A stretch of 21,277 nucleotides of DNA from CAMLHP01 sp035707845. Its GTDB lineage: Bacteria; Gemmatimonadota; Gemmatimonadetes; Gemmatimonadales; GWC2-71-9. The position numbers and the translations under genes are program-made. This document shows, piece by piece, positions 7,541-14,935 of this stretch. The notes under the pieces were generated by a model. The model saw only the letters and a program-made list of their open reading frames with translations, was not told where the DNA came from and ran no database searches. How positions within the stretch are numbered: the first letter of the stretch is position 1; every line of letters begins with the position of its first letter. The stretch covers positions 1 to 21,277 of the forward strand of contig DASSTP010000070.1 of assembly GCA_035707845.1 (NCBI GenBank), read 5' to 3'.

Positions 7541-8401
7541 ATGCCCGAACGGAGACCCCGGAACCTGCGTGGGCCCTACGCCTTGAGCGCTTCGGCGCCG
7601 GCGTGGGTGGAACCCATGCGCGCCGTCGAAGGCGCTGCGCCAGCGGCTGGTGACGCGTGGCTCTGGGAGCCCCGCCTGGCTGGGATCCGTTGCCTCGCAT
7701 TCATTGCGCAGGGGCACGTCAGGCTGCGCTCAGGACAGGGGATTCCGCTCGAGCCAGTGATGCCCGAGATCGCGCTGCTCCTGACGGCACTGGTCCGCGG
7801 GGACGCGATCCTTGATGGCGTCTACGGCAACGGCAAGCTGCAGCTCTTCGACTGCCTCCACTATGAGGGCGTCTCGCTGCGTCCGCTTCCGCTCATCGAT
7901 CGTCAGGCTGTGCTGAGGGACGCCGTCTGGTTCGACGACCTCGTTCGGCTGGCGCCGAGTGATCCCACGCTCGCCGCTGCCGTCGCAAGGACGCCAGGGG
8001 GTACGGGCTTCATTGTAAAGCGCGCGGACAGTCCCTATCGGAGCGGGCCTTCAGGCGACTGGCGTGCCCTGGTGGGTGGTGAGCTGCAGGAGTTCGTGAT
8101 CGGTGGCTACGTGCAGGCGTCCGGCGCGCGCACACCCTCGGCGCTCCTGGTCGGCCGGCGATGTGGCATGCACCTCATGTACGCGGGCCGGGTCACCCCT
8201 GCGGAGGAGCCCGATGACCTGGCATCGGTCGCAGGCGTGCTTCGGCGGCTCCGTCGCCGCACCTGTCCCTTCGAAAGCGCCGCGCCTCATGGCCCCGACA
8301 TCCACTGGGCCTCGCCATCGCTCGTCGCACAGGTGGGCTTCCGCGAGTGGACGGCGGGGGGGCTGGTGAGGGATGGAAGGGTGATTGGGGTAAGGAGCTG
8401 A
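7541..8401 (+). CDS. Catalytically degenerate ATP-dependent DNA ligase-like protein
   Basis: The 286-residue product follows the adenylation and OB-fold layout of LigD-type ATP-dependent ligases: AWVEPM near 21-26, LRSGQGIPL, ILDG, LPLIDRQAVLRD, VKRADSPYRSG, FVIGGY and MYAGRV are all recognisable in order. The chemistry is lost. The nucleotidyl-lysine motif EPKxDG is EPRLAG, with Arg45 for Lys and Ala47 for Asp. The motif III glutamate is Val94 (LDGVY). The Glu of EGIVxK is Thr155. The WxKxK lysines are missing at 174-178 (WRALV). The reading frame is nonetheless intact. It is probably a DNA-binding or regulatory pseudo-ligase. Homology from residue 20 supports the start at 7541 over Met26. 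It is convergent with the aminotransferase operon. Confidence 0.8.
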   Translation: MPERRPRNLRGPYALSASAPAWVEPMRAVEGAAPAAGDAWLWEPRLAGIRCLAFIAQGHVRLRSGQGIPLEPVMPEIALLLTALVRGDAILDGVYGNGKLQLFDCLHYEGVSLRPLPLIDRQAVLRDAVWFDDLVRLAPSDPTLAAAVARTPGGTGFIVKRADSPYRSGPSGDWRALVGGELQEFVIGGYVQASGARTPSALLVGRRCGMHLMYAGRVTPAEEPDDLASVAGVLRRLRRRTCPFESAAPHGPDIHWASPSLVAQVGFREWTAGGLVRDGRVIGVRS

Positions 8402-8412
8402 GCGTTGCGAGC

Positions 8413-8513
8413 GAGCTGGGAGCTAGGAGCTGAGAGCTAAGAGCTAAGAGCTAAGAGCTAAGAGCTGAGAGCCAAGCCAACGAGCTCTCAGCTCTCAGCT
8501 CTTAGCTCTTAGC
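8413..8513. repeat. Period-7 AGAGCTA/AGAGCTG repeat with a perfect 23-bp hairpin
   Basis: Tandem units GAGCTGG, GAGCTAG, GAGCTGA and several GAGCTAA run from about 8413 to 8472. Bases 8450-8472 pair perfectly with 8491-8513 around an 18-base loop, and other registers are possible because the arms are periodic. It lies just after the stop of the ligase-like gene. Confidence 0.93.
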
Positions 8514-8533
8514 GCATAGCACAAAGGAAGGAA

Positions 8534-8558
8534 GAACGGGCGCATGGTGCGCCCGTTC
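8534..8558 (-). terminator. Terminator-like hairpin for the leftward operon
   Basis: GAACGGGCGCA (8534-8544) pairs perfectly with 8548-8558, an 11-bp GC-rich stem with a 3-base loop. Read on the minus strand it is followed by TTCCTTCCTTTG, a loosely T-rich tract, about 180 bases after the aminotransferase stop. It is the only near-classical intrinsic terminator I see in the window. Confidence 0.5.
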
Positions 8559-8740
8559 CCGCGAGATATGTAGAAAAGATGGGATGTATTGAGGGACAAT
8601 CACGACAGGCACGCATCGAACTGGCATCCGGCCGCCTGACGGGGCGTCAGTGGCATTCTCGGATCTCTCGCGCGTCACGCTCGACCGTTGCCTGCCAGAG
8701 CCCAAGATAGGGGGCGCTCCCCCGGCATCTGTGCGTTGGA

Positions 8741-9823
8741 TCACACTGTCCGCAGCACCCCGCTCATGACCTCCAGCAGTGCGTCCAGGTGCTCCAGTCC
8801 GATGTCTCCCATGTGACCGATCCGTACATGGCCCTCGGTGAGCGGGGCCAGTCCTGAGGCGATCTGGAATCCGCAGCTGGCGACCGCGGCAATGAAATCC
8901 CTGGCGACCACCTGCTCCGGCAGGCGAAGCACCGACACGGTGGGTGTGCGATGGCCAGCCCGGCCCACCAAGGTCATGCCTGGTTGCTGCTCCACCCATT
9001 GCTCTACCCGGCGTGCCATCATCACGTGGTGCGCGAAGCGGGCCTCGAGCCCGCCCGATGCCTCGATACGGCGCATCTGTTCCACCAGGCCGTAGAGCAG
9101 AGGAAGTGCCGGCGTCTGGGTGGGGAAGTGCTCCCGGGTCTGTCGCTCCAGCTTCTCGAAGTCGCCGTACCATCCACGTTCAGTCGAGGTGCGGGCTCGC
9201 GCCATCATCCGCGGCGAGGCCACCCCCAGCGCCATGCCCGGCGGCAACCCCAGCGCCTTCTGGGTGCCGGTGAAGACAAAATCGAGGTGATGGAGGTCGG
9301 CGCTGATCGGGACGGCGCCAGCGGAGGAGATTGCGTCCACCAGTGTCATGACATCATCGCGGCGGCGGACGACAGCTGCGAGCTCCGCGAGCGGTGTGAG
9401 CACGCCGGTCGAGGTCTCCGAATGCACGATCGAGACGGCGTCCACTGGCGGACCCTGCAGGAAGCGCTCGAGGTGCTCCGGTGTGAGGGTCTCACCTGGC
9501 GGGACGATGGCCCGCACGACATGCCGTCCGCATGCCTCGGCTACGCGGGCAAACCGTTCCCCGAAGTAGCCCCCCACCACGGCCAGCATGCGGTCACGCA
9601 CGCCGTTCCTGACCGCGGCTTCCATGAAGCCGGTCCCCGAGCAGGTGCCGATGAGCACGGGCCGCACCGAGCCGAAGATCCGGCGCAGGGGAGCCTCCAG
9701 CTCCTCGATGAGTTGCCCCATCCCAGACCAGCCGAGGGTGGGGCCGAGCATTGCCTGCTGGATGTCGGGGTGCACATCCACGGGCCCGGGAAGAAAACTT
9801 CGGCCGAAGGGCAAGCCGGTCAT
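8741..9823 (-). CDS. Class V aminotransferase (alanine-glyoxylate/serine-pyruvate type)
   Basis: A pyridoxal-phosphate fold-type I enzyme of 360 residues. It opens with SFLPGPVDVHPDIQQAML, like alanine-glyoxylate and serine-pyruvate aminotransferases. A phosphate-binding SGTG occurs at 62-65, the cofactor-contacting Asp163 lies in TLVDAISS, and the Schiff-base lysine is Lys189 in FTGTQKALGLPPG. Exact substrates cannot be read from sequence; phosphoserine-like or glyoxylate-type transamination are both possible. Its ATG overlaps the stop of the nicotinamidase gene as ATGA, so it is the last gene of a pncB-pncA-aminotransferase operon. No established link ties this aminotransferase to NAD salvage, so the pairing is odd. 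Confidence 0.88.
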   Translation of the reverse strand: MTGLPFGRSFLPGPVDVHPDIQQAMLGPTLGWSGMGQLIEELEAPLRRIFGSVRPVLIGTCSGTGFMEAAVRNGVRDRMLAVVGGYFGERFARVAEACGRHVVRAIVPPGETLTPEHLERFLQGPPVDAVSIVHSETSTGVLTPLAELAAVVRRRDDVMTLVDAISSAGAVPISADLHHLDFVFTGTQKALGLPPGMALGVASPRMMARARTSTERGWYGDFEKLERQTREHFPTQTPALPLLYGLVEQMRRIEASGGLEARFAHHVMMARRVEQWVEQQPGMTLVGRAGHRTPTVSVLRLPEQVVARDFIAAVASCGFQIASGLAPLTEGHVRIGHMGDIGLEHLDALLEVMSGVLRTV

Positions 9824-10467
9824 TCGACCATGGAGCCCGACAGCACATCGTCGGCGGTCACCAAGCGGACGCCGCGTTCCTTCCAGGCCTCCAGCAACGG
9901 TTCGACAGTCTCCGGCCGGATGGCGCGCGCGGCGTCGGTCACGAACCAGAGGGTGGTTTCCGGCTGGTGCTGCAGCAAGCCCTCGATGGCGTACTTGTCG
10001 CAGACATCGAGCGCCACGCCGTAGAGGACGATATGCACCGGCTGCAACGCCTGAAGCAGCGTACCGACGTTGGCATTGGTGAAGACGTCGAACCAGTGCT
10101 TGAGAAGCAGGAAATCACCATCGTGGCTGGCGATCCTCGCGGCCAGGGCCACCGGGTCATCGGGCTCCGGCTGGATCACCAGGGGATTGCGCAGCGCCGT
10201 TTCCGGGATCTTTTCCTGTCCCGGCGTCCCGCGCATGCAGTGGGGCGGGAAGGTGGTGAGGAAATCGGGATTGGCGCTCAGCTCGCGATGGCCCGATTCA
10301 TGGTCATCGGCGCTCGCCACGATGGGTGTGCCCTGTGCGTGGGCAAAGTCGGTCAGGCGCTTGAGCGTGGGGATGATGCTTTCGCTGTCGGGCACATGGA
10401 GACAGCCGTCCTGCCGCATGAAGTCGTACTGGGTGTCCACGTCCCAGAAGAGGTGTTCGGTCGTCAT
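9820..10467 (-). CDS. pncA: Nicotinamidase-type cysteine hydrolase
   Basis: A 215-residue isochorismatase-fold hydrolase predicted to convert nicotinamide to nicotinate and ammonia. The catalytic triad is visible: Asp11 (DTQYDF), Lys123 (LLKHWFDVF) and Cys156 (GVALDVCDKYA). The metal-site residues typical of nicotinamidase are also present: Asp54 and His56 (ADDH) and His76 in FPPHCMRGTPG, which favours nicotinamidase over a generic isochorismatase. The upstream neighbour, nine bases away, is a nicotinate phosphoribosyltransferase that would use the product, so function and context agree. The stop overlaps the aminotransferase start. No strong ribosome binding site is seen, consistent with coupling from pncB. 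Confidence 0.88.
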   Translation of the reverse strand: MTTEHLFWDVDTQYDFMRQDGCLHVPDSESIIPTLKRLTDFAHAQGTPIVASADDHESGHRELSANPDFLTTFPPHCMRGTPGQEKIPETALRNPLVIQPEPDDPVALAARIASHDGDFLLLKHWFDVFTNANVGTLLQALQPVHIVLYGVALDVCDKYAIEGLLQHQPETTLWFVTDAARAIRPETVEPLLEAWKERGVRLVTADDVLSGSMVE

Positions 10468-10476
10468 GCCCGAAAC

Positions 10477-11535
10477 TTACAGCACTCGTTCCAGCCGCGG
10501 GTTGGGGAGGAATTGCCGGCCCACCTTGGCGCAGGGCGCGCCGTTCACGCGGACAACGTCTGCGGTGAAGTCGAACCGGCCGCCGAAGAGCGAGGAACCG
10601 ACCCCGTAGCCGTCCACCGGCACGCCCTGCGACTCGAAGTGGTGAATCTTCTCCACGTCGAATCCACCCGAGACAATGATCTTCACGTGGCCGAAGCCGT
10701 CCGCGTCGAGCGCGTCGCGCACGTTGTGGACCAGCTGCGGCGTCACGCCGGTGGGCTTGAAGCGGCCCATCATCGGCTGGACCGAGCGGTCCACCAGCAT
10801 CTCGCTGGTGTCAAGGCGCACGCCGTAGAGCCGGTCGCCCAGGTCGCGCGCCACGGCGAGGGCGGTAGCGACGCAGTCGTTCTCGAAGTCCACCAGGGTA
10901 ATGAGCCGGACGTCGGGATCACTGAATTCGGCAAACTTGCGGGTGGCGCGCACCGTGTCCCCGCCATAGGCGGCGATGAGGGCGTGCGGCACCGTCCCGA
11001 TACCGCTGCTGCCCCACCATGAGGCTTGCGCATCGGTGGAGACGCCGATGGCGCCGGCGATATGGGCGGCGTAGCCGTCGCCAGTCTGGACCAGCCAGTG
11101 GTCGTGCCGAGCCGGGAAGAACATCACTTCCTTGGGTGCGGCCGCCTCCACCACCCGCCGGGTGTTGGTGCCGACCCGGGTGCGCCGGGCCAGCACGCCG
11201 AGGTAGAGCGTCTCGAGATGGGCAAAGACGTCATAGGGACCCTCGATGAGCATGACGGTTTCCCAGGGGGAGATCGCGTCACCGTCATGGAGCGCACTGA
11301 CCTCGAGCGCGCCCCAGTCGAAGGAGCAGAGCTTGAGGATGGCGATGGCTTCGTCAATGCCGCCGAGGAAGGCGTGCTGCTTGCCGAAGACCTGCATGGT
11401 CACGCGAGGATGGTGGTCGTCCACTTCGAGGATCTCGCGGGCCCGGACGAAATACTTGTCCGAGTAGTAGCCGTCCCGCATCTTCTCGACGGGGAGGTTG
11501 AAGATCTCGGGGTCGAGGCGTGGGCGGCGGGGCAT
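10477..11535 (-). CDS. pncB: Nicotinate phosphoribosyltransferase
   Basis: A 352-residue enzyme predicted to join nicotinate and PRPP into nicotinate mononucleotide, the entry step of the Preiss-Handler route to NAD. Family features seen: YYSDKYFVRARE near the N-terminus, GPYDVFAHLETLYLGVLARRTRVGTNTRRV (phosphoribosyltransferase core), FFPARHDHW with the likely catalytic His region, LVDFENDCVATALAVARDLG, KIIVSGGFDVEKI and GYGVGSSL for phosphate binding. It is somewhat shorter than many PncB proteins. ATG 11535 starts MPRRPRLDPEIFNLP; the longer frame reads MRPATCDLRP from the adjacent repeat and is rejected. It is followed nine bases later by the nicotinamidase gene, giving a salvage operon. 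Confidence 0.88.
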   Translation of the reverse strand: MPRRPRLDPEIFNLPVEKMRDGYYSDKYFVRAREILEVDDHHPRVTMQVFGKQHAFLGGIDEAIAILKLCSFDWGALEVSALHDGDAISPWETVMLIEGPYDVFAHLETLYLGVLARRTRVGTNTRRVVEAAAPKEVMFFPARHDHWLVQTGDGYAAHIAGAIGVSTDAQASWWGSSGIGTVPHALIAAYGGDTVRATRKFAEFSDPDVRLITLVDFENDCVATALAVARDLGDRLYGVRLDTSEMLVDRSVQPMMGRFKPTGVTPQLVHNVRDALDADGFGHVKIIVSGGFDVEKIHHFESQGVPVDGYGVGSSLFGGRFDFTADVVRVNGAPCAKVGRQFLPNPRLERVL

Positions 11536-11545
11536 GTAGGACTCG

Positions 11546-11711
11546 GGTCGCAGGTCGCAGGTCGCAGGTCGCACATTATTGGTCTCAGGTTGCGCGCGAC
11601 CTGTGACCGGTGACTTGCGACCGTATCATCTCAAGGGTGCGTCAGAATCTAACCGATGACCCGCAACCAGCGACTGGCGACCCGCGACCTGCGACTTGCG
11701 ACCTGCGACCC
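11546..11711. repeat. Inverted period-7 GGTCGCA / GCGACCT repeat
   Basis: Four GGTCGCA units occupy 11546-11573. Complementary GCGACCT, GCGACCC and GCGACTT variants follow: a degenerate patch around 11580-11623 and six clean units at 11670-11711. The block fills the gap between two genes on the same (minus) strand. The right array ends six bases before the stop codon of the membrane-protein gene, and the left array starts ten bases before the pncB start. Confidence 0.92.
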
Positions 11712-11717
11712 GCCAGC

Positions 11718-12362
11718 CTACCCGAAATACTCCTCCTTCAGCCGGGCCAGCCGCGCCTTCAGGCTGGCATGGCGGCGGGGATCATCCGCCTGGGACAGCA
11801 GCCGGCCGAGTTCCGAGATGGCGCCGCCCAGGTCACGCAGCTGGTGCTCCTGCACATCCACCAGCGCGAGGCCCACAGTCAACTGGTCCGCTGGAGCAAG
11901 ACCGCCGCTCATCAGGTCGCGCAGCGCCATGGCGGCCGCTGCCGGTTGCTGCATCGGTCCCGCGAGGAGTTGCGCGCGCCGCAGGGTGGCATCCACTCGC
12001 TGCGCCGGGTCGCGGGCGCGCTCGAGCAGGGCATCGGCCGCGGCCTCATATTGCTGCCGCACCAGCAGCGCTTCGATGTTGGAGTAGCCGGCGCCCGGCC
12101 GCTCCACGCCCACGCCGGACAGCACGTCGGGCAACACATCGAGACCACGGTCCATCAGGCCGACAAGCCAGCTGCCGATCCCATAAAAAATCCAGAGCAC
12201 CCCGGCGAGCATCACCAGGCGCCAGCTGTGGGTCGGCACGGCCAGCACCAGCGCAATGAGGCTGAACCCGCCCAGCACCAGGCTGAGGGCGAACCGCAGC
12301 ATCTCGAGTGGATTTTCCCTGCCGCGCTGGTAGCGGCGGCGGAGATGGCGGATGAGGGGCAT
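11718..12362 (-). CDS. Small membrane protein with helical C-terminal region, unknown function
   Basis: The 214-residue product is not a family I can name. A basic N-terminus (MPLIRHLRRRYQRGRENP) precedes two membrane helices (about 20-41 and 49-69) with a short intervening turn. The rest, from about 92 on, is Ala/Leu/Arg-rich helical sequence with a repeat-like pattern (IEALLVRQQYEAAADALLERARDP, VDATLRRAQLLAG), suggesting TPR-like helices in the cytoplasm. It may be a scaffold. The upstream gap carries the GGGCTTG array immediately before the ATG and the downstream gap carries GCGACCC units. No ribosome binding site is clear. Confidence 0.75.
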   Translation of the reverse strand: MPLIRHLRRRYQRGRENPLEMLRFALSLVLGGFSLIALVLAVPTHSWRLVMLAGVLWIFYGIGSWLVGLMDRGLDVLPDVLSGVGVERPGAGYSNIEALLVRQQYEAAADALLERARDPAQRVDATLRRAQLLAGPMQQPAAAAMALRDLMSGGLAPADQLTVGLALVDVQEHQLRDLGGAISELGRLLSQADDPRRHASLKARLARLKEEYFG

Positions 12363-12369
12363 GGGGTTA

Positions 12370-12432
12370 GGGCTTGAGGCTTAGGGCTTGGGGCTTGGGG
12401 CTTGGGGCTTGGGGCTTGAGGCTTAAGGCGTA
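12370..12432. repeat. Period-7 GGGCTTG array with G-quadruplex motif
   Basis: Nine consecutive 7-base units, mostly GGGCTTG with AGGCTTA and AGGCGTA variants. Bases 12390-12414 contain four GGGG tracts separated by CTT on the plus strand, which meets the usual G-quadruplex pattern. No mirrored arm is present. It lies between divergent genes, starting eight bases upstream of the membrane-protein ATG. Confidence 0.92.
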
Positions 12433-12490
12433 AGGGCGCTGGTTCCAATTTCTTTGAGACAAGGACATTCTAATGCGGAGCGCTGAGCGC

Positions 12491-12518
12491 GCGACCCACG
12501 ACCCGCGACCCGCGACCC
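12491..12518. repeat. Four GCGACCC units abutting a ribosome binding site
   Basis: Units GCGACCC, ACGACCC, GCGACCC and GCGACCC in phase. The AAGGAG ribosome binding site of the glycosylasparaginase gene begins four bases later. The word is the complement of the GGGTCGC units found inside the kinase gene. Confidence 0.88.
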
Positions 12519-12535
12519 AACAAGGAGCCGACCCG

Positions 12536-13582
12536 GTGACCGATTCCCTCACCCGCCGCACTTTCATCGGCGCCGCTGGCGCACTTGCAGCCGGCGCGAT
12601 GCTTCCCTCGTCGCCGCTGGAGGCTATGCCGGCGCCGGCCATCCTTCGGCCCACGGACAGCAAGTTCGCCGCCGTGGCCTCCGGCAACGGGCTCCGCGCC
12701 GTGAACAAGGCGTTCGAGCTCTGCTCCGGCGGGATGGACACGCTCGACGCGGCGGTGGAAGGAGTGAAGATCGTGGAGCTCGATCCGGCCGACATGTCGG
12801 TGGGCTATGGGGGACTGCCCAACGAAGATGGCGTGGTCCAGCTCGATGCGTCCTGCGTACATGGTCCCAGCAAGCGCGCTGGCGCAGTGGCGGCGCTCGA
12901 GGGCATCAAGACACCGAGCGAAATTGCCCGGCTGGTGCTCAAGTACACGCCGTATGTGCTGATGGTGGGCGAGGGCGCCAAGAAGTTTGCCCTCTCGTTC
13001 GGCTACAAGGAAGAAGACCTGCTCACGCCCGAATCGCGTGACGTCTGGCTCCGCTGGCGGGCCAACCGAGGCCATGAGGATGACTGGCTCGACGTGCCGG
13101 ACAATGCCAAGCTCACCCATCGCCCGACCGGCACCATCAATCTCGACGTGGTGAACACCAAGGGCGAGATCTCGTCCATCACCACCACCAGCGGCCTGGC
13201 GTTCAAGATTCCCGGCCGGGTGGGTGACTCTCCCATTGTGGGCGCGGGCCAATACTGCGACAACAGTGTCGGCGCCGCCGGTTCCACCGGCCTGGGCGAG
13301 CTCAACATCATGAGCTGCGGCGGGTTCCTGACCGTCGAGTTCATGCGGCAGGGCTTGGCGCCGACCGACGCCTGCCTCGCCACTCTCAAGCGGGTCATGA
13401 GCCTGACGCCGCCTCGGCTCCTCCGGCCCGACGGCCGACCGGCGTTCGACCTGGCGTTCTACGCCGTGAACAAGCGCGGTGAATTCGGAGGCGCAGCCCT
13501 GTATCCGCAGCAGTACGCTGCGCACGACGGTCGCACCGGCGCACTTCGGGACACGGCGCACCTCTTCGAAAGGCCGGCGTGA
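12536..13582 (+). CDS. Tat-exported glycosylasparaginase (N4-GlcNAc-asparaginase family)
   Basis: The 348-residue Ntn-hydrolase family protein should autocleave to expose Thr200 (GTINLDVV) as nucleophile. The stretch AFKIPGRVGDSPIVGAGQY followed by GAAGSTGLGE is characteristic of glycosylasparaginase. The N-terminus MTDSLTRRTFIGAAGALAAGAML is a twin-arginine signal, so the folded enzyme is exported. It would split GlcNAc-asparagine bonds or related beta-aspartyl amides; substrate is not certain. The GTG at 12536 is chosen because AAGGAG lies at 12522-12527 with ideal spacing; the ATG at 12473 would only add repeat-encoded residues. The stop overlaps the next gene as GTGA, coupling it to an outer membrane barrel. 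Confidence 0.9.
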   Translation: MTDSLTRRTFIGAAGALAAGAMLPSSPLEAMPAPAILRPTDSKFAAVASGNGLRAVNKAFELCSGGMDTLDAAVEGVKIVELDPADMSVGYGGLPNEDGVVQLDASCVHGPSKRAGAVAALEGIKTPSEIARLVLKYTPYVLMVGEGAKKFALSFGYKEEDLLTPESRDVWLRWRANRGHEDDWLDVPDNAKLTHRPTGTINLDVVNTKGEISSITTTSGLAFKIPGRVGDSPIVGAGQYCDNSVGAAGSTGLGELNIMSCGGFLTVEFMRQGLAPTDACLATLKRVMSLTPPRLLRPDGRPAFDLAFYAVNKRGEFGGAALYPQQYAAHDGRTGALRDTAHLFERPA

Positions 13583-14757
13583 CCATCCGCACCGCGGCCC
13601 TCGCCGTCCTGCTCCTGTTCCAGGCGGCGGCTACGGCGGCTGCCCAGGATTCGGTAGTGCCGCTGCCCGGCGCGGGCGACACGGTGCACGCCGGATACCG
13701 GTCGCCCTGGCTGCTGAGCTATTTCCCCTATGTGGGCGGCGGTGCCGGCGGTGGTCCGGTAGCGATCGGCCGAGTGCGCTATTTCCAGCCGGCGATCTGG
13801 CAGGACCGGGTTACCTATCGTGCCGACCTGGTGGGCGAGATCGGGATCGGGCTCCATGGCTCGCACCTGGCGCGGATGTCGGCAAGCGCGCCACTGCTCG
13901 CACCCGGCTGGCGCGCCACCGCCGATGTCGAGACCATCCGGAACACGCGCGCGAATTTCTACGGGCTGGGTAACGAGACGGAGCGGAGCGACGCGCGGCT
14001 CGATGCCGACGAATTTGCCTACCAGACCCATCACACCAGCTACGCCGGAAGCGCAGAAGTCTCGCGGCAGCTTCATGGCCCGTTCTGGATCGCCGCGGGC
14101 GGCGGCGTGAGCCACGACCGGTTCTACGCGCTGTCGCCTGGCTCCGCGTTCGCGCTCGCTTTCGGTGATCGCGCCACGGACACCGATGTCAGTGGCAAGC
14201 TGGAGCTGGTGCTCGACACCCGCGACAACGAGTTTGACCCCCTGCGCGGCGTCGTGGCGGAGGCGGGCATCCAGCAGGGTTCGGGCGGCGACGGCTACAC
14301 CCGGCTCTTCGGCATGGTGCGCGGCTACCATGCCGTGAGCGACTACACCGTGCTGGCCGCGCGTGTTGCCGCCTCCGACATCCACGGCACCCCGCCGCTC
14401 GCCGCGCTGCTCGCACTGCCGACCTGGGAATCGCCGGTCAGGGTGTACGGCGGCAGTCGCACCAACCGGGGCCTCGATGGAGGCCGGTTCACCGGCACCG
14501 GCGTGCTGATGGGCAGCGCGGAAGTGCGGCAATACGTCACGACCATCAAGCATGCGGTGACGATCGGCGTGGTGGGCTTCGTGGATGCGGGCCGCGTCTT
14601 CCAGGGCGAACGGCTGCGACTCACGACCGACGACCTCGCCGTCTCCGGGGGCGGCGGCCTGGTCCTGATGCTCCTCCGCGGGAACACGGCGGTGTTCAAC
14701 GTGGCACAGGGACCGGACGGAGTGGAGGTGAGCGTGTCGGGAGGGTGGGCATTCTAG
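13579..14757 (+). CDS. Omp85/BamA-like outer membrane barrel protein without POTRA domains
   Basis: The 392-residue product starts with a Sec signal peptide (MTIRTAALAVLLLFQAAATAAAQ). The rest shows alternating beta strands and ends in GGWAF with a terminal Phe, as barrel proteins do. The segment LELVLDTRDNEFDPLRGVVAEAG and the later YGGSRTNRGLDGGRF resemble the barrel part of bacterial surface antigen (D15/Omp85) proteins, with RG where the VRGF/Y motif is expected. No POTRA repeats precede the barrel, so it is probably a barrel-only transporter or lipid-associated protein rather than BamA. The GTG start overlaps the glycosylasparaginase stop, which implies shared expression. Confidence 0.8.
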   Translation: MTIRTAALAVLLLFQAAATAAAQDSVVPLPGAGDTVHAGYRSPWLLSYFPYVGGGAGGGPVAIGRVRYFQPAIWQDRVTYRADLVGEIGIGLHGSHLARMSASAPLLAPGWRATADVETIRNTRANFYGLGNETERSDARLDADEFAYQTHHTSYAGSAEVSRQLHGPFWIAAGGGVSHDRFYALSPGSAFALAFGDRATDTDVSGKLELVLDTRDNEFDPLRGVVAEAGIQQGSGGDGYTRLFGMVRGYHAVSDYTVLAARVAASDIHGTPPLAALLALPTWESPVRVYGGSRTNRGLDGGRFTGTGVLMGSAEVRQYVTTIKHAVTIGVVGFVDAGRVFQGERLRLTTDDLAVSGGGGLVLMLLRGNTAVFNVAQGPDGVEVSVSGGWAF

Positions 14758-14758
14758 A

Positions 14759-14873
14759 GACGGGAAGACGGGAAGACGGGAAGACGGGAAGACGGGAAGA
14801 CGGGAGGACGGGAGGACGGGAGGACGGGGAGAGCTGGAGGAATGAACACTTCCCGTCTTCCCGTCTTCCCGTC
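14759..14873. repeat. Inverted 8-base GACGGGAA repeat
   Basis: Five GACGGGAA, three GACGGGAG and one GACGGGGA unit in phase (14759-14830). The complement arm at 14849-14873 (CTTCCCGT units) pairs perfectly over 25 bases with units of the left array. The array begins one base after the stop of the barrel gene. It separates two genes on the same strand, so it would lie in the 3' tail of the first transcript. The AT-richer 14881-14935 may hold the next promoter. Confidence 0.93.
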
Positions 14874-14935
14874 GTCCCGCCTTTCTTCACCCCTTCTTCA
14901 TCCTAACTTACGAGCCCCATGCCCATCTTTCACCC

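Larger units (their letters stand above)
8402..8740. other. Convergent intergenic region of about 340 bases
   Basis: Contains the AGAGCTA/AGAGCTG repeat hairpin (8413-8513) and a separate terminator-like hairpin (8534-8558). In bases 8559-8740 I see nothing coding; there is a small CTGACG/CGTCAG inverted pair near 8636-8650 of doubtful meaning. Confidence 0.6.

Noticed and set aside
8502..9173. Minus-strand frame overlapping the aminotransferase end
   Set aside because: Out of frame with the aminotransferase, low-complexity Arg/Gly/Pro sequence and no homology signal.
9751..11022. Plus-strand open frame of 423 codons across the pnc genes
   Set aside because: It is the antisense shadow of pncA and pncB, whose catalytic motifs are clear on the minus strand.
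12473..12535. ATG start giving 21 extra residues on the glycosylasparaginase
   Set aside because: The extra residues are repeat-encoded and would bury the Tat signal. AAGGAG is ideally placed for GTG 12536.
14759..14873. CRISPR array
   Set aside because: The units are 8 bases and contiguous, with no unique spacers between them, so this is a simple tandem array with a mirrored arm.
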